Below are positions 10,650 to 19,140 of a stretch of DNA of 64,000 nt, one piece after another. A program made the position numbers and the translations under genes. The stretch lies in assembly GCF_009827515.1 (NCBI RefSeq), contig NZ_WTYO01000005.1, forward strand, positions 186,001 through 250,000. The letters run 5' to 3'. The notes beneath the pieces are model-generated. The model searched no databases. It saw only the letters and a list, made by a program, of their open reading frames with translations, and was not told where the DNA came from. How positions within the stretch are numbered: position 1 is the first letter of the stretch; the number at the start of each line of letters is the position of its first letter. The DNA is from Pelagerythrobacter marinus (GTDB taxonomy: Bacteria; Pseudomonadota; Alphaproteobacteria; Sphingomonadales; Sphingomonadaceae).

Positions 10650-12046
10650 AGGCGATAGGCCCGCTTGGCGAGGTCGTAGGCCAGCTCGCGCGCCAGTTCG
10701 GCCGCTTCCCAGTCCTCGATCCGGTGTTCGGCCACCAGCTGGGCCAGGAAACCGCAGTCGATCCGCCGGGCGACATCGTGGCGCGCGGGGATCGACAGGA
10801 AGGCCCGCGTATCGTCGTTGAAGCCGACCGTGTTGTAGAAGCCGGCCGTCTCGGTCGTCATCAGGCGGAAGCGCCGCATCCCCTCCGGGCTGTCGTGGAA
10901 CCACCACGCCGGGCCGAGGCGCAGGCACGGGTAATGACCCGCCAGCGGTGCCAGTTCGCGGGCATAGGCGCTTTCGTCGAGCGTGAAGAGGATGATCGAC
11001 AGGTCGCGCTCCGCCCCGAACCGGTCGAGCAGCGGCTTGAGCGCGTGAACATAGTCGGTGCGGGTGGGGATGTCCGCGCCCTTGTCGCGCCCGAATCGTT
11101 CGAACAGCGCGGCGTTGTGATTGCGGAAGCTGCCGGGGTGGATCTGCATGACCAGCCCGTCCTCCACGCTCATCGCGGCCATTTCGGTCAGCATCTGCGC
11201 GCGGAACAGTTCCGCGTCTGCGGCCGAGGCCTCGCCGCCCTTGACCCGGTCGAACAGCGCCTGCGCCTCCTCCGCCGGGAGATCGGCGGTCCGCGCGGTG
11301 GGATGCCCGTGGTCGGTCGATGTCGCGCCGGCAGCCTTGAACGCGGCGCGCATCGCGCGGTGGGCGGCAAGGTATCCGGCCCAGTGCGAACAGTCTTCGC
11401 CCGAAACCTGCGACAGCCGGGCGAGATTGTCGGCGAACCCCTCGAACTCCGGATCGACCACCGGGTCGGGGCGATAGGCGGTGATGACCCGGCCGCCCCA
11501 GTCGCTTGCCGCGATCGCGCGATGATGGTCGAGCGTGTCGAGCGGCCCCTCGGTCGTCGCAATCACCTCGATATTGTAGCGGTCGAACAGCGCGCGCGGG
11601 CGGAAGGCATCGGTCGCGAGCTTCTCGGTGATCGTGTCGTAATAGTGGTCGGCCGTTTCGGCATCGAGCCGCACGTCGATCCCGAAAGCCTCTGCAAAGA
11701 CCCAGTCGAGCCAGATGCGCGACGGCGTTCCGCGGAACAGGTGGTAGTTTTTCGCCAGGATGCGCCAGGCCGCGCGCGGATCGGCCTCGTGCCCGGCGAT
11801 GCCGAGGTCTTCCAGCCTGACGCCCTGCGAATAGAGCATCCGGAACAGGTAATGATCGGGCACGAGCAGCAGCTCGGTCGCATTGCCGAACGGCGCATTG
11901 GTGGCAAACCAGACGGGATCGGTGTGGCCGTGGGGGCTGACGATCGGCAAGTCGGCGACCGAGGCATAGAGCTCGCGCGCAATGCCGCGCACGGCGGGTT
12001 CGGCCGGCAGGAGGCGGTCGGGGTGAAGGGTCAGCGGGCGCGGCAT
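10646..12046 (-). CDS. uxaC: Glucuronate/galacturonate isomerase
   Basis: A 466-residue protein of the expected UxaC length in the amidohydrolase superfamily. The N-terminus carries the metal-binding SPHGHTDPVWF, and further signatures are RNHNAALFERFGRD, IILFTLDESAYARELAPLAG and GPAWWFHDSPEGM. It interconverts D-galacturonate and D-tagaturonate (or glucuronate and fructuronate), the first cytosolic step for the acid sugars released from pectin. The ATG at 12046 is preceded by CAGGAGAAG as ribosome site; the longer frame upstream runs into the regulatory gap. It is divergent from uxaA with an ACCGGT-core operator midway between the two starts. Confidence 0.95.
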   Translation of the reverse strand: MPRPLTLHPDRLLPAEPAVRGIARELYASVADLPIVSPHGHTDPVWFATNAPFGNATELLLVPDHYLFRMLYSQGVRLEDLGIAGHEADPRAAWRILAKNYHLFRGTPSRIWLDWVFAEAFGIDVRLDAETADHYYDTITEKLATDAFRPRALFDRYNIEVIATTEGPLDTLDHHRAIAASDWGGRVITAYRPDPVVDPEFEGFADNLARLSQVSGEDCSHWAGYLAAHRAMRAAFKAAGATSTDHGHPTARTADLPAEEAQALFDRVKGGEASAADAELFRAQMLTEMAAMSVEDGLVMQIHPGSFRNHNAALFERFGRDKGADIPTRTDYVHALKPLLDRFGAERDLSIILFTLDESAYARELAPLAGHYPCLRLGPAWWFHDSPEGMRRFRLMTTETAGFYNTVGFNDDTRAFLSIPARHDVARRIDCGFLAQLVAEHRIEDWEAAELARELAYDLAKRAYRL

Positions 12047-12118
12047 CGGGGCGTCTTCTCCTGCGTGGTTCGCATGTCGGTTCGCGGTGCGGGGGATATG
12101 CCACTTGGCGCAGGTTTT

Positions 12119-12132
12119 GGAAACCGGTATCA
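12119..12132. promoter_or_regulatory. LacI-type operator, copy A (uxaC/uxaA divergent gap)
   Basis: GGAAACCGGTATCA differs by one base from copies D and E. It lies 72 bp before the uxaC ATG and 68 bp before the uxaA ATG, almost midway, and is flanked by direct repeats TGGCGCA at 12106-12112 and 12134-12140. The position suits joint control of both operons. Confidence 0.75.
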
Positions 12133-12200
12133 ATGGCGCAAATCAGACACTTTCGGGGCCGAAGTGCCTCGCTTTCGAACCACCTGGAACCAGCCGCCCC

Positions 12201-13697
12201 ATGACACGAACCGCGCGAATTCAGGCGATCCGGGCCCACCAGGCCGATAACGTGGCCACTGCGCTGGAGGCGCTGCCTGCCGGCGCGGCGGTCGAGGTCG
12301 AGGGGGCGGAAATACGTATCCGCGACGATGTGCCGGCCGGTCACAAGTTCGCGCTGGCCGGCCTGGCCAAGGGGGAACCGGTGATCCGCTTCGGCGCGGC
12401 GATCGGCCACGCCACGCGCGCGGCAGCCCCCGGCGAGCACGTGCACCGGCACAACCTCGCCACCGCGCTTTCAGGCGAAGTCGCCTATCGCCCTGCCGGG
12501 GCAGCGCAGGCGGCCGTAACGGCGGAACCCTTGCCCGCCTGGCAGGGCTATCGCCGGGAAGACGGGCGTTTCGCGACCCGCAACGAGGTCTGGCTCCTGC
12601 CCACGGTCGGCTGCGTCGCGCCGCTGGTGGAAGACGTGGCGCGCGAATGCGCTGCGCGCCATGCCGGGCGGATCGACGCGATCGCGGGCTTCGGCCATCC
12701 CCACGGCTGCTCGCAACTGGGCGACGATCTCGCCGGCACGCGCCGCGCGCTGGCCGGCCTGTGCGCCAACCCCAACGCCGGCGGGGTGGTCCTGGTCGGC
12801 CTGGGCTGCGAGTCCAACCAGCTCGACGAACTGGTCGCGGCCGTCGATCCCGCCAGCCGCGGCAAGCTGCGCGTCGTGCGGGCCCAGGACGCGGGGGACG
12901 AGCGGGTGGAAACCGTGCGCGCGGTGGACGAGCTGGTCGATCTCCTCGCCCCCGTGGAGCGTGAGACGGCGCCCGCATCGGCTCTGGCCGTCGGTCTCAA
13001 GTGCGGCGGTTCGGACGCGCTTTCCGGTCTTACCGCGAACCCGCTGCTGGGCCTGTTCAGCGACCGCCTGGCGGCCAGCGGCTCGAAGGCCATCCTGACC
13101 GAGATTCCAGAGATCTTCGGCGCCGAGCAGGCGCTGTTCGCCCGCGCCACCTCGCCCGAGGTCTTCGCGGCCGCGGGCGACCTGCTCAACCGGTTCAAGC
13201 GCTACTTCCTCGACCAGGGGCAGCCGGTTTCCGAGAACCCCTCCCCCGGCAATATCGCCGGCGGCATCACCACGCTGGAGGAAAAATCGCTGGGCGCGGT
13301 GCAGAAAGGCGGACAGGCCCCGCTGGTCGACGTGATCGACTATGGCAGGCAAGCGACGCGGCCCGGCCTGACGCTGCTGGAGGCGCCTGGCAACGACGCC
13401 GTATCCTCGACCGCGCTGGCCGCGGCGGGCGCGACGATGATCCTCTTCACCACAGGCCGGGGGACGCCGCTCGGCTTCCCGGTGCCGACGGTCAAGGTCG
13501 CCTCCAACTCGCGCCTTGCGCGCGACAAGGCGGGGTGGATCGATTTCGACGCCGGGCGAATGCTGGACGAAGGGCGCGAAACCGTCGCAGGCGATTTCGC
13601 CCGCCGGCTGCTCGCCATCGCCAGCGGCGAGCCGACGGCTGCCGAACGCAGCGGCCAGCGCGTGATCTCGATCTGGAAGCGCGGCGTTACGCTCTAG
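12201..13697 (+). CDS. uxaA: Altronate dehydratase
   Basis: A 498-residue protein containing both UxaA modules: an N-terminal SAF domain (about residues 10-95, ending GEHVHRHNLATAL) and the large C-terminal dehydratase domain with FGHPHGCSQLGDD, VLVGLGCESNQ, GLKCGGSDALSGLTANPLLG and FTTGRGTPLGFPVPTVKVASN. It dehydrates D-altronate to 2-keto-3-deoxygluconate. It is monocistronic on the plus strand and converges on the TRAP permease gene with only 4 bp between the stops. The ATG at 12201 is the first Met that begins the SAF domain. The ACCGGT-core operator A lies 68 bp upstream. Confidence 0.95.
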   Translation: MTRTARIQAIRAHQADNVATALEALPAGAAVEVEGAEIRIRDDVPAGHKFALAGLAKGEPVIRFGAAIGHATRAAAPGEHVHRHNLATALSGEVAYRPAGAAQAAVTAEPLPAWQGYRREDGRFATRNEVWLLPTVGCVAPLVEDVARECAARHAGRIDAIAGFGHPHGCSQLGDDLAGTRRALAGLCANPNAGGVVLVGLGCESNQLDELVAAVDPASRGKLRVVRAQDAGDERVETVRAVDELVDLLAPVERETAPASALAVGLKCGGSDALSGLTANPLLGLFSDRLAASGSKAILTEIPEIFGAEQALFARATSPEVFAAAGDLLNRFKRYFLDQGQPVSENPSPGNIAGGITTLEEKSLGAVQKGGQAPLVDVIDYGRQATRPGLTLLEAPGNDAVSSTALAAAGATMILFTTGRGTPLGFPVPTVKVASNSRLARDKAGWIDFDAGRMLDEGRETVAGDFARRLLAIASGEPTAAERSGQRVISIWKRGVTL

Positions 13698-13701
13698 CGC
13701 G

Positions 13702-14985
13702 CTATTGCCCGATGGCCTGCGGCAGCCAGAGCGACAGCGCCGGGACGTATGTGATCAGCAGCAGGGCGGCGACCAGCGTCAGGTAGAACGGCCAGATCGT
13801 GCGCACCAGCGCGGTCACCGGCACCTTGCCCACGGCCGAGCCGACGAACAGCACCGATCCCACGGGCGGCGTGACGAGGCCGATGCCCAGGTTCAGCATC
13901 ATGATGATCCCGAAATGCACCGGGTCCACCCCGACGCCCATGGCCACCGGCAGGAAGATCGGCGTGGTGATCACGATCAGCGGCGCCATGTCCATGAACG
14001 TGCCCAGCGCCAGGAGCATCAGGTTGATGATCAGCAGGGTCAGTAGCGGATTCTCCGTCATCAGCGCGATCAGCGAGGCCAGCGCCGCCGGCACTTCCAG
14101 CAGGGCGAGCGCGAAGCCGAAGGCCGTCGCCGCGGCGATGATGAACAGGACCATCGAGGCGGTCCGGACCGACTTGGCCGCCGCTTCCCACGTACCCCGC
14201 CAGCCGAGGCTGCGATAGACGAGCGCGCCGATCGCGACGGTATAGACGACCGCCACGGCCGAGCTCTCGGTCGGGGTGAAGAAGCCGCTGAGGATGCCGC
14301 CCATGATGATCACCGCCGTCATCAGCCCGGGGATGGCGTAGGCCGCGGCGCGGATGAACTCGCGCCAGCCGGGGAAGCGCCCCACCGGCAGGCCGCGGCG
14401 CCGGGCGACCAGCCAGGCGGCGAGCATCAGCATCGCGCCCGTCAGCAGGCCCGGGACGATGCCGGCCAGGAACAGGTCGCCGATCGAAACGCCGATCCCC
14501 GATGCCGCCGAATAGATGATCATGTTGTGCGACGGCGGGATCAGCAGGCCGACGATCGCCGCGGTGACGGTGACGTTGACCGCGTAATCGCCGGGATAGC
14601 CCTTGTCCCGCATCAGCGGCACCATCGTGGAACCGATCGCGGAGGCGCTGGCAATGGCCGAACCCGAGACCGCGCCGAACATCATCGAGGCACCGACATC
14701 GACGATGCCGAGGCCGCCGCGGACCCGGCCGACGGCGGCGTCCGCCACGCGCACCAGCCGGTCGGCAATACCCGCCCGGTACATCAGGTCGCCGGCGAAG
14801 ATGAAGAACGGGATCGCCATCAGCGTGAAAACGCTGATGCCCGCCGCGACCCGCTGGACCGCGACGATCGGGGGAATGCCCATCGCCGCGAAGCAGCACA
14901 GCGCCGCCGCCAGCAGCGAAAAGGCCACCGGCACGCCGATCGCCAGCAGTATGAACAGCACGCCGAAGAGGACCAGGAGTTCCAT
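13702..14985 (-). CDS. dctM: TRAP transporter large permease (DctM)
   Basis: A 427-residue, almost entirely hydrophobic protein with about twelve predicted membrane segments. It starts MELLVLFGVLFILLAIGVP and has DctM signatures FAGDLMYRAGI, SGSAIASASAIGSTMVPLM and GLLIPPSHNMIIY in the first half, and FTPTESSAVAVVY and LGIGLVTPPVGSVLF in the second. It forms the sodium-driven channel of the transporter. Its ATG shares one base with the dctQ stop (TGATG). In this setting the likely substrate is galacturonate or an unsaturated uronate; this is inferred from the neighbours, not from the permease sequence. Confidence 0.94.
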   Translation of the reverse strand: MELLVLFGVLFILLAIGVPVAFSLLAAALCCFAAMGIPPIVAVQRVAAGISVFTLMAIPFFIFAGDLMYRAGIADRLVRVADAAVGRVRGGLGIVDVGASMMFGAVSGSAIASASAIGSTMVPLMRDKGYPGDYAVNVTVTAAIVGLLIPPSHNMIIYSAASGIGVSIGDLFLAGIVPGLLTGAMLMLAAWLVARRRGLPVGRFPGWREFIRAAAYAIPGLMTAVIIMGGILSGFFTPTESSAVAVVYTVAIGALVYRSLGWRGTWEAAAKSVRTASMVLFIIAAATAFGFALALLEVPAALASLIALMTENPLLTLLIINLMLLALGTFMDMAPLIVITTPIFLPVAMGVGVDPVHFGIIMMLNLGIGLVTPPVGSVLFVGSAVGKVPVTALVRTIWPFYLTLVAALLLITYVPALSLWLPQAIGQ

Positions 14986-15452
14986 CAGGCCTTGCTCTCC
15001 TCTGCCGGAACGCGGCCGCGCACGATCCGGGGAATTGCGAAAACGGTCATCAGCAGGCCGGCGATCGGCAGCGGTACATAGGCCGCCGCCCGGCTGATCC
15101 CCAGCGAGGGGACGGCATTGCCGCGCACGGCCCAGCACAGCTGCGCGCCGTAGATCAGCAGCACGATTCCGACGATCGCGACGACGAGCGCGACCGCCCG
15201 CGCAAGACCGCGGCTGCGCTCGCCCAGCCGCTCTTCCAGCAGGGCGATGCGGATGTGGAACCCCTCGTAAACGCCGGCGGCAGAGGCGAACATGACGTAC
15301 CAGATCATCAGGATCAGGGATGCCTGCTCGGTCCAGGACGGGCTCGAATCGAGCACGAAGCGGCCGAAGACCTGCCAGGCGATGATCGCCGTCATGGCGA
15401 TCAGCCCCGCGGCGCCGAAGCCGATCAGCCAGCGCGCGATTGTCGCAGCCAT
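14985..15452 (-). CDS. dctQ: TRAP transporter small permease (DctQ)
   Basis: A 155-residue protein with four hydrophobic segments and the family marker FGRFVLDSSPSWTEQASLILMIW near residues 28-50, followed by GVYEGFHIRIALLEERL. It pairs with the large permease encoded immediately downstream. The ATG at 15452 follows the dctP stop by 2 bases. The frame extends upstream only as a dctP shadow. Confidence 0.92.
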   Translation of the reverse strand: MAATIARWLIGFGAAGLIAMTAIIAWQVFGRFVLDSSPSWTEQASLILMIWYVMFASAAGVYEGFHIRIALLEERLGERSRGLARAVALVVAIVGIVLLIYGAQLCWAVRGNAVPSLGISRAAAYVPLPIAGLLMTVFAIPRIVRGRVPAEESKA

Positions 15453-15454
15453 TA

Positions 15455-16486
15455 TCAACCCTCCCTCATCGCGAGGATGCGTTCGACGATCGATTTCTGC
15501 CGCGGCGTGGTGATGAACTCTTCCCAGACCGGGCGCATCAGCGCGGCGAACGGTTCCTTCTCGACCTCGTTGACCGCCACGGACGAGGCGGCGATCGTTG
15601 CCTTCGCCTCGGTCACGCGCCGGTCCCACAGGCGCCGCATCTCGGCCACCGACAACCGGGCCGCCTCGCGCACCAGGTCCCGATCGCCGGGCGAGAGGCG
15701 GTCCCAGCTCGCCTTGCTCATCACCAGCGCCTCGGGCGTCAGCAGATGTTCGGTCAGGCTCAGATGGCTCGCGACCTCGTAGTGGCGGGCGCTGACGAAA
15801 GAGGGCCAGTTGTTCTCCGCCCCGTCGATCACGCCCTGGGCCAGCGACTGGTACACCTCGCCGAACGGGATCGGCACCGCGTTCGCCCCCAGCGCGTTGA
15901 TCATCGCGACGTAGAGGTCGGACGCCGGCACGCGCAGCTTCAGCCCCGCCATGTCGTCGGGCGTGCGGATCGCGCGGCGCGTGTTGTAGAAGCTGCGCGC
16001 CCCCGAATCGTAAATGCACAGGCCGATCAGGCCATGCGGCTCCATCGCCGCGAGAACTTCGTCACCCACCTCGCTATCGACCACGCGCCGCATGTGCGGC
16101 ACCGATTCGAACACGAACGGCAGCGAGAACGGCAACGTCATCGGCTCGATCGAGTTGAGCGGCGCGAAGTTGACGCGGTTGAGATCGAGCCCGCCGAAGC
16201 TGGTAATCTCCAGCGTATCGGTCTCGCTTCCCAGCTGGCCGCCGGCATAGACCTTGATCCCCAGCCGCCCGCCGGTCCGTTCGGACAGGTAGCGGCCCAT
16301 GAACTCCACCGCCTTGACCGTGGGATAATCGGCCGGGTGGGCGTCCGCCCCGGTCAGCAGGCCGGACATGCGCGGCTTGCACCCCGGAAGGGCCGAGGCG
16401 GCCGAAAGCGCCAGCCCCCCGGCCAGCAGCCGACGCCGGGAGATCGCGCCGCGAACGACGGAGGACGAGAAACGGCCGCCCCCCAT
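15455..16486 (-). CDS. dctP: TRAP transporter substrate-binding protein (DctP), lipoprotein with Tat-like motif
   Basis: A 343-residue DctP-family protein. The export signal contains a twin arginine (ISRRRLLAGGL) and ends in a lipobox-like ASALPGC, so it may be a membrane-tethered receptor. The mature part shows LSERTGGRLGIKVYAGGQLGSE, the conserved substrate arginine in GLKLRVPASDLYV, and GVIDGAENNWPSF. It captures an acidic sugar in the periplasm for the DctQM permease. It lies 2 bp after the GH43 gene in an operon that also holds an esterase and, further upstream, the TonB-dependent receptor, so the ligand is most likely a uronate from pectin. Confidence 0.92.
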   Translation of the reverse strand: MGGGRFSSSVVRGAISRRRLLAGGLALSAASALPGCKPRMSGLLTGADAHPADYPTVKAVEFMGRYLSERTGGRLGIKVYAGGQLGSETDTLEITSFGGLDLNRVNFAPLNSIEPMTLPFSLPFVFESVPHMRRVVDSEVGDEVLAAMEPHGLIGLCIYDSGARSFYNTRRAIRTPDDMAGLKLRVPASDLYVAMINALGANAVPIPFGEVYQSLAQGVIDGAENNWPSFVSARHYEVASHLSLTEHLLTPEALVMSKASWDRLSPGDRDLVREAARLSVAEMRRLWDRRVTEAKATIAASSVAVNEVEKEPFAALMRPVWEEFITTPRQKSIVERILAMREG

Positions 16487-16488
16487 CC

Positions 16489-18096
16489 TCAGTCGTCCAG
16501 CGCCGTGAAGCGGAAATCGCGGAACTTCGCCTCGCCCGGCCCGGCTGCATAGAGGCCGGGGCGCAACATGTGGAAGCCCCCGCGGACATTGTGGTGGTAC
16601 CCCGAAACCTCCATTCCGCGGTCGAAGCGGTGCCAGGTCCGCCCGCCATCGCCGCTGGTGTCGAAGGTGACGATGTGTTCGCGGTTCGTCACCCGCATCC
16701 GCATCCGGCCGCCGTGGGGGTTGGCCGGGCGCGCCCGTTCGATCCCGTACTGGTGCGTCACGAACCGTTCTGCGTCGAAGCCGAGCCCGCAATAGAGCTT
16801 GTCGTCATAGAACAGGACCATCCCCGCCCGGCCGCCGGGCGCGATCTCGATATCGCATTCGAAACGGTAACTGCGGTCGCCGGCCGTCACCAGCAGGGGC
16901 GAGCCGCTCGACGGGGCATCGCCCTTGCCGGCAAGCCGAAGGACACCGCCGCCCGCGCGGACGCGATCCGCCTCGTCCGCGGCGGGGCGGAAGAACGCCC
17001 ACTTGCTGCCCAAGGCGAGCGGCCCCGAAAAATCGTCGGACAGCGCCATGCCGTGCGGCTGCGCCTCGCCCCCCGCGGGCTTGGCGATCGGCTGCGACAG
17101 GTCGCCGCCGGTCATTTCGAACCAGCCATCGGGGGTGAAGCGCACCGGGTCCATCAGGCACTGGCGACCGAGCGTCCAGAACCCGTTCTCGTACCCGTGG
17201 TAGAGCGACCACCAGCTGCCATCCGGCGCTTCGACCAACGAGGCGTGGCCGCGCGACCACCAGGCCTCGTCGATCGAGGTCGTGCGCACGAGCGGGTTGC
17301 CCGGATGGTGTTCCCACGGCCCATGGAGCGAGCGCGAACGCGCGGCGATGACCATGTGCCCGGTCGGCGGCCCCGCCGTGCCCCCGACCGCGGTGAGCAT
17401 GTAGAACCAGCCCCCGATCCGGTAGATCTTCGGGCCTTCGGGCGCGAAGCCCTCGACAATCCAGTCGGAAGGATAGCGCCACGGGTCGTAGACATGCTCG
17501 ACCTCGCCCGCCAGCGAGAGGTTGTCGTCCGACAGGCGCACGCGGTCGCCGCCCGAAAGGAACAGCCAGCGGCTGCCGTCTTCGGCGACGGCATGGCACG
17601 GATCGATATGATCGTGCAGGCCCAGCGGCACCGGGTCGCTCCACGGCCCCTCGATCGCGTCGGCCCAGGTGACGAAGATGTCGTTGCGCGGGCTCGCCTT
17701 GACCGGGATGTAGAGGAGGTAGCGGCCGCGATCCTTGTGCAGGCTGGGCGCCCAGACGGACCCTATATTGCGGTGCAGCGCGGGCTTGAGCGGGCGCCAG
17801 TTCACCAGGTCGCGCGAATGCCAGATCGTCAGACCGGGATAGGCATCGAAGGTGGAGAACGTGACGTAATAGTCGTCGCCGTCCTTCAGGATCGCCGGGT
17901 CGGGGCGATCGCCGGAAATGACCGGGTTCAGGAACGTGCCATCGCCCTGGTCGGGCACGCGCTGGTTGTCGAACCCGCGCCGGTAGGTGCGCGGCCCGGC
18001 GGCCCGGCCGCCCTGCGCCGCGGCGGGAAGCGAAAGGCCCAGCGGGGCGGCGAGCCCGGCAGCGCCGGCACTGGCGAGAAGAGTTCTACGGTCCAT
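16489..18096 (-). CDS. Secreted glycoside hydrolase family 43-like enzyme (arabinosidase/xylosidase type)
   Basis: A 535-residue exported enzyme. Residues 1-29 are a signal (MDRRTLLASAGAAGLAAPLG, ending AAAQG). Residues 50-345 form a five-bladed propeller of GH43 type: SGDRPDPAILKDGDDYYVTFS near 61-80 (catalytic base region), SVWAPSLHKD, IDPCHAVAEDGSRWLF, and VEGFAPEGPKIYRIGGWFYM with the likely acid Glu. Residues 385-535 form a beta-sandwich similar to the C-terminal module of GH43 xylosidases and arabinanases. In a pectin locus, removal of arabinan side chains is the likely job. It lies 5 bp after the esterase gene and 2 bp before dctP. Confidence 0.9.
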   Translation of the reverse strand: MDRRTLLASAGAAGLAAPLGLSLPAAAQGGRAAGPRTYRRGFDNQRVPDQGDGTFLNPVISGDRPDPAILKDGDDYYVTFSTFDAYPGLTIWHSRDLVNWRPLKPALHRNIGSVWAPSLHKDRGRYLLYIPVKASPRNDIFVTWADAIEGPWSDPVPLGLHDHIDPCHAVAEDGSRWLFLSGGDRVRLSDDNLSLAGEVEHVYDPWRYPSDWIVEGFAPEGPKIYRIGGWFYMLTAVGGTAGPPTGHMVIAARSRSLHGPWEHHPGNPLVRTTSIDEAWWSRGHASLVEAPDGSWWSLYHGYENGFWTLGRQCLMDPVRFTPDGWFEMTGGDLSQPIAKPAGGEAQPHGMALSDDFSGPLALGSKWAFFRPAADEADRVRAGGGVLRLAGKGDAPSSGSPLLVTAGDRSYRFECDIEIAPGGRAGMVLFYDDKLYCGLGFDAERFVTHQYGIERARPANPHGGRMRMRVTNREHIVTFDTSGDGGRTWHRFDRGMEVSGYHHNVRGGFHMLRPGLYAAGPGEAKFRDFRFTALDD

Positions 18097-18101
18097 AATC
18101 G

Positions 18102-19103
18102 TCAGCTCAATCCTGTTCCGCGCGCCCATTCGCGCCACAGCTCGGGCCAGGCCGCGACCGGCTTGCCGATCGCCTTGCGCAGGCCGAAGCCGTGCCCCCC
18201 GTGCCGGAAGAGATGGGTTTCGACGGGAATGCCCTTCTCCTTCAACGCGGCGCGAAGGATCAGGCTGTTCTCGACCGGGACGACATCGTCGTCCTCGGCA
18301 TGAAGAAGGAAGAACGGCGGGGCGTCGGCCGGCACGTTCCGATCGGGTGAGTGCGCCGCTTCGAGCGCCGCGGACGGCGAAGCGCCGAGAAGGCGCTCGC
18401 GCGAGCCGGGGTGGGCATGCGGGGCCTGCATCGCCACCACCGGATAGACCGGCGCCGCACAGATCGGCTTCGCCCCCAGGCGATCGGCCGCGTCCACCGG
18501 CTCGTAGACGCGCCTTGCAAAGCGGGTGGCGAGGTCGGCGCACAAGTGGCCGCCGGCCGAAAAGCCCATCGCCGCGACCCGTTCCGGGTCGATCGCGAAA
18601 TCGGCGTGGCGACTGCGGATGACGCGCATGGCGCGTTGTGCATCGGCCAGGCACACGTGCGGCCCCGCGGCCCATCCGTCGTAGGGCAGACGATAGAACA
18701 GGACGAAGGCGGTGAAACCGCGCGCCGCGAGCCAGCGCGCCATCTCGTAGCCTTCCTTGTCCACGACGACGTGGCGATAGCCCCCGCCGGGAATCAGGAG
18801 TACGGCGGCGCCGTTGGGCCGGTCGGGCCGGAACACCGACAGGCGAGGCACGGCGATGCCGCGCACCGCGCGGTCGGTGACCAGCGGATCGGTTGAACGC
18901 TCCGCGACCTGTTCGACCGGCGCGCGCGCGGGCATGCCCGGGGCGCCTTGCGGCCAGAGATCGATCGTCTCGACCGGCTGTGGAAGGCCCGGCGGCAAGG
19001 CACCGCCGGCCGAGGGGGGAGGCGTCTGGGCGGAAAGCCCCGTCGCCCCCAGGAAGGAAAGCGTGAGGCCCGCGCCGAGCACCGATCTCCGATCACTGTT
19101 CAT
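18102..19103 (-). CDS. Exported alpha/beta-hydrolase, acetylesterase type
   Basis: A 333-residue protein with an N-terminal signal (MNSDRRSVLGAGLTLSFLGA, cleavage near SAQ). The fold is alpha/beta hydrolase with an oxyanion motif IPGGGYRHV near residue 104, the nucleophile elbow GFSAGGH (Ser182), an acid in HAEDDDVVP (about 268-276) and HGGHGF near 301. The W-P-x-G-A-P-G segment and overall pattern resemble acetylxylan/pectin acetyl esterases from carbohydrate loci. Removal of acetyl groups from pectin or hemicellulose fragments is inferred from context. It is 37 bp downstream of the TonB-dependent receptor on the same strand and precedes GH43, so it probably belongs to one long transcript. 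Confidence 0.86.
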   Translation of the reverse strand: MNSDRRSVLGAGLTLSFLGATGLSAQTPPPSAGGALPPGLPQPVETIDLWPQGAPGMPARAPVEQVAERSTDPLVTDRAVRGIAVPRLSVFRPDRPNGAAVLLIPGGGYRHVVVDKEGYEMARWLAARGFTAFVLFYRLPYDGWAAGPHVCLADAQRAMRVIRSRHADFAIDPERVAAMGFSAGGHLCADLATRFARRVYEPVDAADRLGAKPICAAPVYPVVAMQAPHAHPGSRERLLGASPSAALEAAHSPDRNVPADAPPFFLLHAEDDDVVPVENSLILRAALKEKGIPVETHLFRHGGHGFGLRKAIGKPVAAWPELWREWARGTGLS

Positions 19104-19140
19104 GCGCGAGCCCCCTCAATCGCTTCCCTCGGGCGGGATC

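Noticed and set aside
12377-12389. ACCGGTGATC inside uxaA
   Set aside because: Coding and matches only the core of the operator; does not lie in a regulatory gap.
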